A stretch of DNA of 11,309 nucleotides from Alphaproteobacteria bacterium (GCA_030831135.1 JAURLR010000332.1:1-11309); one strand, 5' to 3'; counted from the first letter of the stretch, positions 1-6,782 are shown. The notes: generated from the sequence alone by a model not told the origin. A program made the numbers and translations.

Positions 1-597
1 CTCGGCAAGATCGACCACGCGGGGGTCGATGCCCTGCTTTCCGAGGATGATGTCGCTCATCTCGATTGCCTGCTGATGGTGCGGCATCATCCTGTGCGCG
101 AAATCCATGTCGGCCTTAGTGATCACGCCCGTGCGATACATCGAAAGCATGAACTCATCCCACCGAGACGTGTCGAGAGTCCCATCCTCAAGGCCAGATA
201 GAAGGCTCGCGCCGACGCCTTCTATGAAACTCATCCGCATCTGCGGGAATCGCTGGTTGATCCGGTCCGCCACAACGCCGAACAACCGGTGCCCGATGGC
301 AGGCGCGGTACCAAGGGACACCCAGCCCGCGACATGGCCGACCGAAGTCGATATTTCCTCGCGGGCGCGCGCGGCATGTAACCGAATGGCATCCGCATGG
401 CGCAGCAGGATTTCCCCGGAGGGCGTCAAGGTGACGCCGCCAGCCCCTCGGATGAAGACCTGTGTGCCCAGTTCACGCTCAAGAGCGGCGATCTGACGGC
501 TCAACGCAGGTTGCGCCACACGAAGGCGGGAGGCTGCTGCGGTAAAACTTCCCGCTTCAGCAACCTCGCAAAAATATCTGATTTGCCGGGATTCCAT
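1..597 (-). CDS. LysR-type regulator N-terminus fused in frame to a DUF305 segment (partial)
   Basis: The frame is open for 199 codons and runs off the left edge. Residues 1-60 are a classic LysR winged helix-turn-helix, with RQIRYFCEVAEAGSF near the start, then AASRLRVAQPALSRQIAALE, then LGTQVFIR and LTPSG. A linker helix follows, and then the first part of the effector domain (about residues 90-142, including FPQMRMSFIEGVGASLL and ending GLEDGTLD). A normal LysR protein would go on as 'LAI..'. Here the sequence becomes TSRWDEFMLSMY and then, at 164-199, DUF305-like: DMDFAHRMMPHHQQAIEMSD, then ILGKQGIDPRVVDLAE. The HH is at 173-174, with Met 170, 171 and 180. No stop or frame change lies at the join (near base 171). 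ATG 597 was chosen because it leaves the usual two or three residues before RQIRYF; in-frame GTG and TTG codons lie just upstream, below a TAG. DUF305 proteins are normally exported metal-binding proteins, so fusion behind a cytoplasmic DNA-binding domain is unusual. It may be a decayed or rearranged lysR, an assembly join, or a new sensor. Confidence 0.8.
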   Translation of the reverse strand, partial: MESRQIRYFCEVAEAGSFTAAASRLRVAQPALSRQIAALERELGTQVFIRGAGGVTLTPSGEILLRHADAIRLHAARAREEISTSVGHVAGWVSLGTAPAIGHRLFGVVADRINQRFPQMRMSFIEGVGASLLSGLEDGTLDTSRWDEFMLSMYRTGVITKADMDFAHRMMPHHQQAIEMSDIILGKQGIDPRVVDLAE

Positions 598-759
598 AAC
601 AACGCCATCATGAACCAGATCCGACAACACCTATACTCTTTTCGAATAGTGACTGGAGATATCAGGAAGACTGTCCGCCGGTACAGATATTGCCAATTCG
701 AGGCACCAAGAGTGCTAAGCTCACGCACACTATAGTCCGCTCAAGAGAGAACCGCCCCC
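598..759. promoter_or_regulatory. Divergent spacer between the lysR-like gene and the Rossmann-protein gene
   Basis: This 162-bp spacer between divergent genes is where a LysR protein would be expected to bind. A TATAGT at 731-736 could be a -10 box for the rightward gene, but no convincing -35 box lies at the right distance, and no clear T-N11-A operator was found. A weak AG-rich ribosome-binding stretch (AGAGAG, about 745-750) precedes the GTG at 760. The regulatory role is inferred from gene layout only. Confidence 0.3.
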
Positions 760-1677
760 GTGGTTACGTTGCCACCATCCCCTGAAAGCCCGACGGTGTA
801 CCTCATCACCGAGACTGCGATTGATTCCGGCGCCCGGGATCTTCTCGAAACGGGCATCGCGGCGCTGGCTGCGGGTCCGTGTGCCATCGAAAATCTCACA
901 GTCGGGCCCAGTCTGGGGGAGCGCGACCGTGCCGAGATTCTGGAATTCCTGCAGGATGCCTACAACGCGCGCGGCGCATTGGTGATTGGTCCCGCACAGG
1001 CTTTCTTTGATGACGCGCCGGGAACATATGACGAGATCGAAGCCGCGTGCCATCTGCTCGGTGAGATCGGCATCATCCGGCGTGTCCCGGGTGCTCTGCA
1101 TGCGGCTGCACCCCGCCTGACGGCATGTACACGCGCGGCAAACCGCATACTGCCGGCAGAAACCACCGAAGTCCTGATCCTGGGTGCCGGACCGGACGCG
1201 CGCGCGCTTGCGGCCGCGCTCGCATCGAATATGTGTCACGCGCTGCCCGCGAAGGTCACCCTGGCAAGCAACAACGCCCTTGGCCTGAATATCGCGCGCC
1301 ACCGATTGAAGGACGCAACAGCGGAGTCACGGCTGGAGATCCGTCACGTCCAGAGCGTCTCGGAGTATGATCGTCTGCTCGCGCTCCTGCCGCCCGACAG
1401 CGCGGTCATTCAGGCGCTCGGACCGACAGAAGCCGATATGACCCAGGCCGGCTCGGCCACGCTGTTTCCGATGGGTTCGGTCATCTGGGACACCCGGTCC
1501 GATGCGTCGAAATCACGCTTTCTCGCTGCGGCCGTGCGACAGCGCGACGCCGCGCGGCTGACCCTGTCGGATCAGACCGCCTTTCGAACCGAACGCGATA
1601 TTGCCATTCTCGAAGCCCTGTTTGCCGAACCCGGTGATGAAACCATGCAGACCAAGCTGCGCAAGGCCATCACCTGA
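760..1677 (+). CDS. Degenerate shikimate-dehydrogenase-like Rossmann protein
   Basis: This is a 305-residue protein with a GTG start. An in-frame TAG at 733-735 rules out a longer frame, and an AG-rich stretch lies about 10 bases upstream. A dinucleotide-binding turn is visible at residues 138-150 (VLILGAGPDARAL), like the VLVLGAGGAARA of shikimate dehydrogenases. The segment GSVIWDTRSDASKSRFLAAA resembles the family's 'GxxVxDxxYxPxxTxxLxxA' strand. Upstream, DEIEAACHLLGEIGIIRR sits where shikimate dehydrogenases have 'D..A..IGAVNTV'. The usual catalytic Lys and Asp and the N-terminal SxS substrate motif were not found, so true shikimate dehydrogenase activity is doubtful. It may be an oxidoreductase on another substrate, or a ligand-binding protein. 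It is divergent from the lysR-like gene and ends 16 bases before the convergent aldolase/dehydrogenase gene. The fold is reasonably supported; the function is unknown. Confidence 0.7.
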   Translation: MVTLPPSPESPTVYLITETAIDSGARDLLETGIAALAAGPCAIENLTVGPSLGERDRAEILEFLQDAYNARGALVIGPAQAFFDDAPGTYDEIEAACHLLGEIGIIRRVPGALHAAAPRLTACTRAANRILPAETTEVLILGAGPDARALAAALASNMCHALPAKVTLASNNALGLNIARHRLKDATAESRLEIRHVQSVSEYDRLLALLPPDSAVIQALGPTEADMTQAGSATLFPMGSVIWDTRSDASKSRFLAAAVRQRDAARLTLSDQTAFRTERDIAILEALFAEPGDETMQTKLRKAIT

Positions 1678-1693
1678 GCCAGGCGCCGAAAGG

Positions 1694-3745
1694 TCAGCGC
1701 AGCGCAGCTTCGATGTTCCCGCCATCCACTGTCAGGACCGCCGCTGTCGTTTTCTCGGCAATCGCCAGATCGACAAAGGCGCGCGCGACGTCCTCGGCCA
1801 GCACCTCCCGACCAAGCAGATTGCCCGCCATGTAGTCCCGCTCGCTCACTCCACGGGCAGTGGAGCGCGCCTTGACCATCTCGTCGGTCAGCAGGCCGCT
1901 CCGGATGCGGTCGGCATTGACAGCGTTCGACCGGATACCGTCCGCGCCATGATCGAGCGCGTATTGCCGTGACAGGAAAAGCGTCGCGGCCTTGGGCAAA
2001 CCATAAGGTCCAAAATCCTTGCCCGGATTGATGGCCTGCTTGGAGGTGTTGAACAGCAACGCCCCGCCGGTTTCCTGCGCGCGCATGATCCCCACAGCAG
2101 CCTTGGCCACCCGCTGATGGGCAAAGAAGTTCAGTTCGAAACTGTCCCGCAGGGTCTTGTCGTCCACCTCACCGATTTTGCCCTGCCAGGCCGCACCGGC
2201 ATTGGAGACCAGTATGTCCACGCCCCCGAAACGGGCGGATATGGCATCAAACGCACCGGCTATGGATCTGTCGTCGGTGACATCGCTGGGAACGGCCAGC
2301 CCGCCCAGTTCATCAGCGAGCGCGGTGATCGAACGCGGATCGATATCCAGCAGCGCAACTTCTGCGCCCGCCGCACGAAACGCGCGTGCCGTCGCCTGAC
2401 CGATCGCACCACCCGCGCCTGTGATCGCAACAATCTGACGGGCCAACGCGGGTTCTCTGGCATTGCCCAGTTTGGCCTGCTCAAGCGACCAGTATTCGAT
2501 TTCGAACTGCTCGGCATCCGTGATCGACCGGAAGCGGCCAATCGCCTCCGCATCGGTAATCACCTCAACGTTGTTCTTGTAGACATCCGCGGCAATATCG
2601 GCGGCCTTGGCAGAATTGCCGACGGCAAAGAAACCCAGACCCGGCACGAGCAGCACGCGCGGCACCGGGTCGAGGGGTGTCTTGAGGCTCGCAGAGTCCG
2701 TGTTGTTTCGCGAAAAATAGGCGCGGTAATCGCTCTGATATTTGTCGATTGCGGCTTGCGCGGATTTGAAGAATGTTTCCAGATCATCGGCCGACGGGCG
2801 CGGCAGCACCACGGGCCGGGGTTTGATCCGGATGGCGTGATCGGGCGTGACAGGCCCCTGCCCGCTATACCGTTCCAGCTCGGCACCATCCACGAAACGC
2901 CGGATTTCCGGACTGGTCCGGAAGGTCATCACAAACCGGGTCGGCTTGTCCCGCGCGCCCATGGACAGCATGCCCCGCAGGCGCGGCGCGATCTCGGCGA
3001 CCCGGGCCGGACGTGCCGGGGCTTTCTTCGTCAGGGCAAAGACGGGGTTCTTGCGGCCCTGGCGCAACCGCTTTTCGGCACGGCTGACCAGATCGATCAT
3101 CCGGCCATAGGCCTCCTCGGCCGTGTCGCCAAAGCTGAATATCCCGTGCTTGAGCAGAATCAGCCCTTCAACATCGGGATGTTTGCGATAAATTTCCGCA
3201 CAGGATCTGGCGAGCGCGAAGCCCGGCATGATGTAGGGCACCAATGCCACCCGGTCCCCATAGACCTCCTGACAAATTTTCGCGCCATCGGGCTGATCGG
3301 TCAGGGCGAGCACGGATGTCGAATGGGTGTGGTCGACAAACTTGTGCGGCAGGAAGGCGTGCAGCAAGGTCTCGACCGACGGGTTCGGTGCGTTGGAATC
3401 CAGCAGATTTCGCCGCTGGGCGTTCACCATGTCCTCGTCGCTCAGACGGTCGAGTGCCTCAAGCTCCCGCAGGGGAGCAAGCTGAACAGCGGGAAGCCCC
3501 GCCGGCTCGATATTACCCATGTCCCAGCCGCTACCCTTGACGCAAAGCACCTCGAGTTCGCGGCCCATCAGATCGGTCGCGGTGGTCTTGACCGAGGTAT
3601 TGCCGCCGCCATGCAGGACAAGACGGGGATCATTGCCCAGAAGCCGTGTCGTGTAGACGCGCAATGCAACGTCACGGTTGACGCCATCACGCGCGTATCT
3701 GCGCACAAAGGCCCGCGCGTCCTTATCGGACCAAAGATTTTTCAT
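1694..3745 (-). CDS. Bifunctional class II aldolase / short-chain dehydrogenase
   Basis: This 683-residue protein has two catalytic domains and belongs to the family typified by rhamnulose-1-phosphate aldolase/lactaldehyde dehydrogenase fusions, which are usually about 690-700 residues. The N-terminal class II aldolase (AraD/FucA-like) domain has HGGGNTS at 45-51, a probable catalytic Glu125 (SVETLLH), metal-ligand candidates His139 and His141 (DHTHS) and His200 (KHG). The C-terminal SDR domain has the NAD(P) motif TGAGGAIG at 442-449, NAG at 515-517, Ser568 and the YxxxK pair Tyr581/Lys585. Both active sites look complete. ATG 3745 was chosen because GAGGA lies about 10 bases upstream; an in-frame ATG at 3820 would run translation through the palindromic repeat. 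No rhamnose kinase, isomerase or transporter is nearby, so the substrate is open; a hydroxylated product of the upstream hydrolases is possible. The gene is last in the minus-strand set. Confidence 0.9.
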   Translation of the reverse strand: MKNLWSDKDARAFVRRYARDGVNRDVALRVYTTRLLGNDPRLVLHGGGNTSVKTTATDLMGRELEVLCVKGSGWDMGNIEPAGLPAVQLAPLRELEALDRLSDEDMVNAQRRNLLDSNAPNPSVETLLHAFLPHKFVDHTHSTSVLALTDQPDGAKICQEVYGDRVALVPYIMPGFALARSCAEIYRKHPDVEGLILLKHGIFSFGDTAEEAYGRMIDLVSRAEKRLRQGRKNPVFALTKKAPARPARVAEIAPRLRGMLSMGARDKPTRFVMTFRTSPEIRRFVDGAELERYSGQGPVTPDHAIRIKPRPVVLPRPSADDLETFFKSAQAAIDKYQSDYRAYFSRNNTDSASLKTPLDPVPRVLLVPGLGFFAVGNSAKAADIAADVYKNNVEVITDAEAIGRFRSITDAEQFEIEYWSLEQAKLGNAREPALARQIVAITGAGGAIGQATARAFRAAGAEVALLDIDPRSITALADELGGLAVPSDVTDDRSIAGAFDAISARFGGVDILVSNAGAAWQGKIGEVDDKTLRDSFELNFFAHQRVAKAAVGIMRAQETGGALLFNTSKQAINPGKDFGPYGLPKAATLFLSRQYALDHGADGIRSNAVNADRIRSGLLTDEMVKARSTARGVSERDYMAGNLLGREVLAEDVARAFVDLAIAEKTTAAVLTVDGGNIEAALR

Positions 3746-3762
3746 CGTCGTACATTCCTCAA

Positions 3763-3802
3763 CATCCTTCGAGACGAAGCTTCGCGTCTCCTCAGGATGA
3801 GG
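3763..3802. repeat. Palindromic intergenic repeat, left copy
   Basis: This 40-bp unit is self-complementary. CATCCT (3763-3768) pairs with AGGATG (3794-3799), and GAGACG (3771-3776) with CGTCTC (3785-3790), around an AAGCTTCG loop. It begins just upstream of the Shine-Dalgarno of the aldolase/dehydrogenase gene. It resembles, from memory, the CATCCTTCGAGACGC...TCAGGATGAGG elements scattered in many alphaproteobacterial genomes. Confidence 0.75.
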
Positions 3803-3821
3803 TTGGCGTTCTGTTTTCAAG

Positions 3822-3861
3822 CCTCATCCTGAGAAGGGCTGAAGGCCCGTCCCGAAGGATG
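3822..3861. repeat. Palindromic intergenic repeat, right copy (inverted to the left copy)
   Basis: This is a second copy of the same element in the opposite orientation. Its outer arms are CATCCT (3825-3830) and AGGATG (3856-3861), with an inner GGGC/GCCC stem. Its first 12 bases (CCTCATCCTGAG) and last 9 (CGAAGGATG) match the reverse complement of the left copy, while the middle has diverged. The pair fills most of the 131-bp gap and ends 15 bases from the stop of the alpha/beta hydrolase gene. In the minus-strand transcript it could fold into hairpins that stabilise the upstream message or reduce read-through. Confidence 0.75.
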
Positions 3862-3876
3862 CTTGGACAGGCATAC

Positions 3877-4782
3877 CTAAAGATACTTTGCATACCATTC
3901 CAGCGCCGCGGACTTCTGCATCGCATGGGCTTCAGCGTTGCAGAACTGGTAGGACTCGTAGTGCTGAATACCCGCCAGTTTGACGAGCTTCTTGGGCTCG
4001 CCCAGCGCCTCGTAGCAGCTCAGTTGTTCCTCGGGCGGCACCAGATTGTCGTTCTCGGCATAGACCATCAGAACCGGTCGCGGCGAAATCCGGTGGGCCA
4101 CCCATTCCGGCTTGTAGCGCATATTGGCCATGGCGCTTTCCAGGTCGTATTCCGGGTTGTAGCGCCCGCTCTTGGCGTGGAACTGGTCGATCACCATCTG
4201 GGTGTGCGGATCGGTCAGCATGATTTCCGGCAGCGGGATATGCGTCTTCTCGCCCGTCAGCACGCGCTTGCGTTCGGCCTCCTCGACCTTCTCCTTGAAC
4301 TCCTGCCATTCATGGGGTCGACGGACCGAACGCATCCAGCGTTCACCATCGGCAACCATCACCGCCGAGACGACGACCTTCACCCGCTCGTCAAACGCCG
4401 CGCACCAGATCGCATGTGCCCCGCCATAGCTGGAGCCGTAATAGCCAATCCGCTCGGGATCAACGCCATCAACGGTCTGCAGATAAGTGACCGCGTCATA
4501 CACGCTCTGGGCCTGTTCGAGGGGGCGGTGACGTCCGCGTTCGCCTTCGCTCACACCAAAACCCGGATAGTCGTGGGAAATCACGAAATAGCCGTTCTCC
4601 CAAAGCCACTGGGGGACATCCATGCCGTAGACATCCTTCATCCCGGTATAGCCATGCAGCACCGAAATTCCGGGACGCGGCGGATCACCGGGCTTCCAGT
4701 CTTTCGGACGGTAGAGATAGGCGGCTGTCTTATGGTCGTTTGAGTAGAACTCGACCTCGTCCCAGACTTTTTCGTAATCCAT
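3877..4782 (-). CDS. Alpha/beta hydrolase (YcjY / dienelactone-hydrolase-like)
   Basis: This is a 301-residue cytoplasmic hydrolase with no signal peptide. The oxyanion region HGYTGMKD is at 43-50. The nucleophile elbow GSSYGG at 116-121 has Ser118 in the centre of GxSxG. Asp245 (YAENDNLVPP) and His274 (GIQHYESY) complete a Ser-Asp-His triad in the right order and spacing. DYPGFGVSEG at 71-80 and VDPERIGYYGSSYGG are typical of the YcjY, dienelactone hydrolase and prolyl-oligopeptidase-like groups, which hydrolyse esters, lactones, amides or C-C bonds. The exact substrate cannot be read from the sequence. ATG 4782 was chosen for the GAGGGG about 8 bases upstream; an in-frame ATG at 4836 would add 18 residues unlike the family. 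It lies between the dehalogenase genes and the aldolase/dehydrogenase gene on the same strand, which suggests one pathway. Confidence 0.88.
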   Translation of the reverse strand: MDYEKVWDEVEFYSNDHKTAAYLYRPKDWKPGDPPRPGISVLHGYTGMKDVYGMDVPQWLWENGYFVISHDYPGFGVSEGERGRHRPLEQAQSVYDAVTYLQTVDGVDPERIGYYGSSYGGAHAIWCAAFDERVKVVVSAVMVADGERWMRSVRRPHEWQEFKEKVEEAERKRVLTGEKTHIPLPEIMLTDPHTQMVIDQFHAKSGRYNPEYDLESAMANMRYKPEWVAHRISPRPVLMVYAENDNLVPPEEQLSCYEALGEPKKLVKLAGIQHYESYQFCNAEAHAMQKSAALEWYAKYL

Positions 4783-4878
4783 AATGCGTTCCCCTCTGGC
4801 GTGTTCCTGTGCGTTTTCGCTTACAATCCGGTGCACCCTGCGGCAAGAGCCTTGGGCGGTTCACATATACCATTTGCA

Positions 4879-4966
4879 GTCATTGCGAGGTCGTCAGGCC
4901 GAAGCAATCCAGAGTGGCACCCCGGCTGCTGGATTGCTTCGTCGGCTGTTGCCTCCTCGCCATGAC
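4879..4966. repeat. Long palindromic intergenic repeat (GTCATTGCGAGG family)
   Basis: This is an 88-bp imperfect palindrome. The outer arms are GTCATTGCGAGG (4879-4890) and CCTCGCCATGAC (4955-4966), with one mismatch. The inner arms are GAAGCAATCCAG (4901-4912) and CTGGATTGCTTC (4929-4940), a perfect match. The pattern 'TCATTGCGAGG...GAAGCAATCCAG / CTGGATTGCTTC...CTCGCAATGAC' is known from dispersed repeats in several bacterial groups. It starts 9 bases beyond the stop of the interrupted dehalogenase gene, in the 193-bp gap before the alpha/beta hydrolase gene, and would form a long hairpin in the minus-strand transcript. Confidence 0.8.
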
Positions 4967-4975
4967 ACTTCAAAG

Positions 4976-5797
4976 TCAGATCTTCCTGTACCAGTCTGAC
5001 AGGGCCTTGCCGATCTCATGGGGTGAATCCTCTTGCGGGTGGTGCTTGCCGCGCACGGTCACTTCCGTGCTGTGCGACCATGACCGAAGAATCTGCAAAT
5101 CCTTCTCGAAGACGATCTGTCCCGGCTCGACATTAATGAAGAGTTTGGGAATATCATTGGTCTGCATCCAGCCTGACAGCACGTCCATCAGTTCGGCCAC
5201 ATCGGCAGGTTGACCCTCGATCGGAATCTGGCGCGGCCATGTGAGGGTTGCACGCCGGCTTTCACCCGGTTCGGCATAAGGGCGGCGCACCTCGTTCATG
5301 GTCTCCGCGTCGATCTCGCCAGCCACAAAGACATTTTCCACGAAGAAGTTGTTCTCCAGCACGAGTTCCTCGCCCTCATCGGTGCGCAACCGCTTGAGCA
5401 TATTGCCCACGGCGTCGGGATAGTCACTGTAACTCTCGTGGCTGCAGACCAGCACTTCGCTATAGGCCAGCGCCTTGATCTGGTCTGGGTGACGATACGC
5501 CCAGCTCATGCCCAGCGGACCGCCCCAGTCATGCATCACGAAGGTCACGTTCTGTGCATCGGCAACGCCGAGCGCCTCGAGCGCGCCATCGATATATGTC
5601 TGGTGTTCTGCCAGCGTGTAGCTATCCGGGCCGGAATTGGGCAGCCGTGCCGAATCTCCCTGACCGATATTGTCGAGCGCGATCAGGCGGCCCTGCCCTT
5701 CCATATGCGGCATGATATTGCGCCACATATAGGACGAAGTGGCATTGCCATGCAGAAATACGACCGGATCGCCCACACCATGTTCGACATAGGCCAT
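4976..5797 (-). CDS. Haloalkane dehalogenase-like hydrolase, copy 1 (N-terminus cut off by in-frame TAG)
   Basis: This is the downstream member of a tandem pair. The open frame from ATG 5797 gives 273 residues beginning MAYVEHGVGDP. The subfamily-II dehalogenase pentad is present: Asn18 (HGNATSSYMWRN), nucleophile Asp90 and halide-binding Trp91 (HDWGGPLG), acid Glu114 and His252 (GKHHPQEDSP). The C-terminal half matches the LinB-type pattern 'P.RQIPI.G.PADV...PKLFI..EPG'. The intact neighbour has about 21 more residues at the start. Here the matching codons lie directly upstream in the same frame, but TAG (5801-5803) separates them. ATG 5797 falls three bases after that TAG. AAAGG about 8 bases and GGAGG about 14 bases upstream could allow internal initiation or coupled restart. 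The shorter product would lack the first beta strand, so it may be a recent pseudogene or a trimmed enzyme. Confidence 0.75.
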   Translation of the reverse strand: MAYVEHGVGDPVVFLHGNATSSYMWRNIMPHMEGQGRLIALDNIGQGDSARLPNSGPDSYTLAEHQTYIDGALEALGVADAQNVTFVMHDWGGPLGMSWAYRHPDQIKALAYSEVLVCSHESYSDYPDAVGNMLKRLRTDEGEELVLENNFFVENVFVAGEIDAETMNEVRRPYAEPGESRRATLTWPRQIPIEGQPADVAELMDVLSGWMQTNDIPKLFINVEPGQIVFEKDLQILRSWSHSTEVTVRGKHHPQEDSPHEIGKALSDWYRKI

Positions 5798-5800
5798 CTT

Positions 5801-5860
5801 CTAGCCTTTGACCTCCACGAACCTCTTCTCGTAGGGCATCCGGGGGCTGATATCGGTCAT
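5801..5860 (-). pseudogene. Detached N-terminal fragment of dehalogenase copy 1, ending at TAG
   Basis: ATG 5860 opens a 19-codon frame, MTDISPRMPYEKRFVEVKG, that ends at TAG 5801-5803. It aligns position by position with the N-terminus of the intact paralogue, MTFIDPKMRYAKKFLEVNG. After one further codon (AAG) the same frame continues as MAYVEHG, matching MAYVDEG. The gene was therefore once continuous, and a substitution, not an indel, most simply explains the stop. The start lies 31 bases beyond the stop of the intact copy. Confidence 0.8.
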
Positions 5861-5891
5861 GGCAGAGGCTCTTGTCGGTTTGTGAAAGCGG

Positions 5892-6782
5892 TCAGGAAAT
5901 ACCCTTGTACCAGTCCGCAAGGCCGCGTCCGATATCATCGGGCGAATCTTCCTGTGGATGATGCAGGCCGCGCACCTTGATCCGGGACTGGTTGGGCCAG
6001 CTTTCAATGATGCCCAGATCACGGTCCACAATGATCTGACCCGGATCGGCCTCGATGAACAGTTTCGGCGTGTCGATGGTTGTCATCCAGCTCGAAAGAC
6101 GTTCGGACAGCTCCGCAACATCCGCAGGTTTCCCGCCGATGGGAATTTGGCGCACCCAGGATAGCGTGGGCCGCCGGGCTTCGCCGGGTTCCTCATAGGG
6201 GCGCCGGATTTCGGCCATGGTCTCGGGATCAATCTTGCGCAGGACACCGCCGGTAAAGACGTTCTCCACAAAGAAATTGTCTTCGAGCACCAATGCTTCG
6301 CCCTCGGCACCCTGGGCGCGGCGAACCCGTTCACCGTGGCCATCACGATAGGAATCATAACTCGCATGATTAGCGACAACGATCTCGCAATGGGCCAAAC
6401 CCTTGAGCGCTTCCGGGTGTCGATTGGCCCAGGAAAGCCCGAGCGATCCACCCCAGTCATGCATCACCAGGGTCACATTCTCCCGCACACCCAGCACGTC
6501 GAGCGCGCCGTCGAAATAGATCTGGTGCTCCGGGATCATGTAGCTGTCCGGCCCGCTATCGGGCAGCTTGTCGGAATCCCCCTGCCCGATATTGTCCAGC
6601 GCGATCAGCCGTCCCAGACCTTCGAGATGCGGCATGATGTTGCGCCACATATAGGACGAGGTGGCATTGCCATGGACAAAGACGATGGGGGCACCCGCGC
6701 CCTCATCCACATAGGCCATGCGGCGACCGTTCACTTCGAGAAACTTCTTCGCGTAGCGCATCTTCGGATCGATGAATGTCAT
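5892..6782 (-). CDS. Haloalkane dehalogenase-like hydrolase (HLD-II), intact copy 2
   Basis: This is a 296-residue alpha/beta hydrolase very like LinB/DhaA-type haloalkane dehalogenases, which cleave carbon-halogen bonds with water to give an alcohol, halide and a proton. The features seen are HGN at 37-39 (halide-stabilising Asn39 in HGNATSSYMWRNIMPH), nucleophile Asp109 and Trp110 in HDWGG, acid Glu133 (HCEIVV) and base His274 (RGLHHPQEDSPDDIG). The stretch GEARRPTLSWVRQIPI then GGKPADV (about 200-223) and FIEADPG (242-248) follow LinB closely. The Asp-His-Glu plus Asn-Trp set is that of subfamily II. ATG 6782 was chosen because GAGGG lies just upstream and the paralogue begins with the equivalent MTDISPRM; an in-frame ATG exists at 6812. 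It is first in the minus-strand set, and divergent from the VOC gene. Real substrates, if halogenated, are unknown. Confidence 0.88.
   Translation of the reverse strand: MTFIDPKMRYAKKFLEVNGRRMAYVDEGAGAPIVFVHGNATSSYMWRNIMPHLEGLGRLIALDNIGQGDSDKLPDSGPDSYMIPEHQIYFDGALDVLGVRENVTLVMHDWGGSLGLSWANRHPEALKGLAHCEIVVANHASYDSYRDGHGERVRRAQGAEGEALVLEDNFFVENVFTGGVLRKIDPETMAEIRRPYEEPGEARRPTLSWVRQIPIGGKPADVAELSERLSSWMTTIDTPKLFIEADPGQIIVDRDLGIIESWPNQSRIKVRGLHHPQEDSPDDIGRGLADWYKGIS

Noticed and set aside
1694..3745. A rhamnose-utilisation operon built around the RhaD-like fusion
   Set aside because: No rhamnose isomerase, kinase, mutarotase or sugar transporter is in the window, and the neighbours are hydrolases.
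2117..3832. A 571-codon open frame antisense to the aldolase/dehydrogenase gene
   Set aside because: It is a GC-rich shadow frame. It has no recognisable domain and low-complexity Arg/Gly/His composition, while the opposite strand has full catalytic motifs.
3859..4743. A 294-codon open frame antisense to the alpha/beta hydrolase gene
   Set aside because: The minus strand shows a complete Ser-Asp-His triad, and this frame shows no motif.
3763..4966. The repeats as a CRISPR array or insertion-sequence ends
   Set aside because: There is no regular repeat-spacer series, no transposase frame and no target-site duplication. They are short palindromic intergenic elements.
5801..5803. TAG read through as pyrrolysine or another recoded residue
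   Set aside because: No recoding element or context is visible, and nothing in the window suggests pyrrolysine use. A nonsense change with possible internal restart is simpler.
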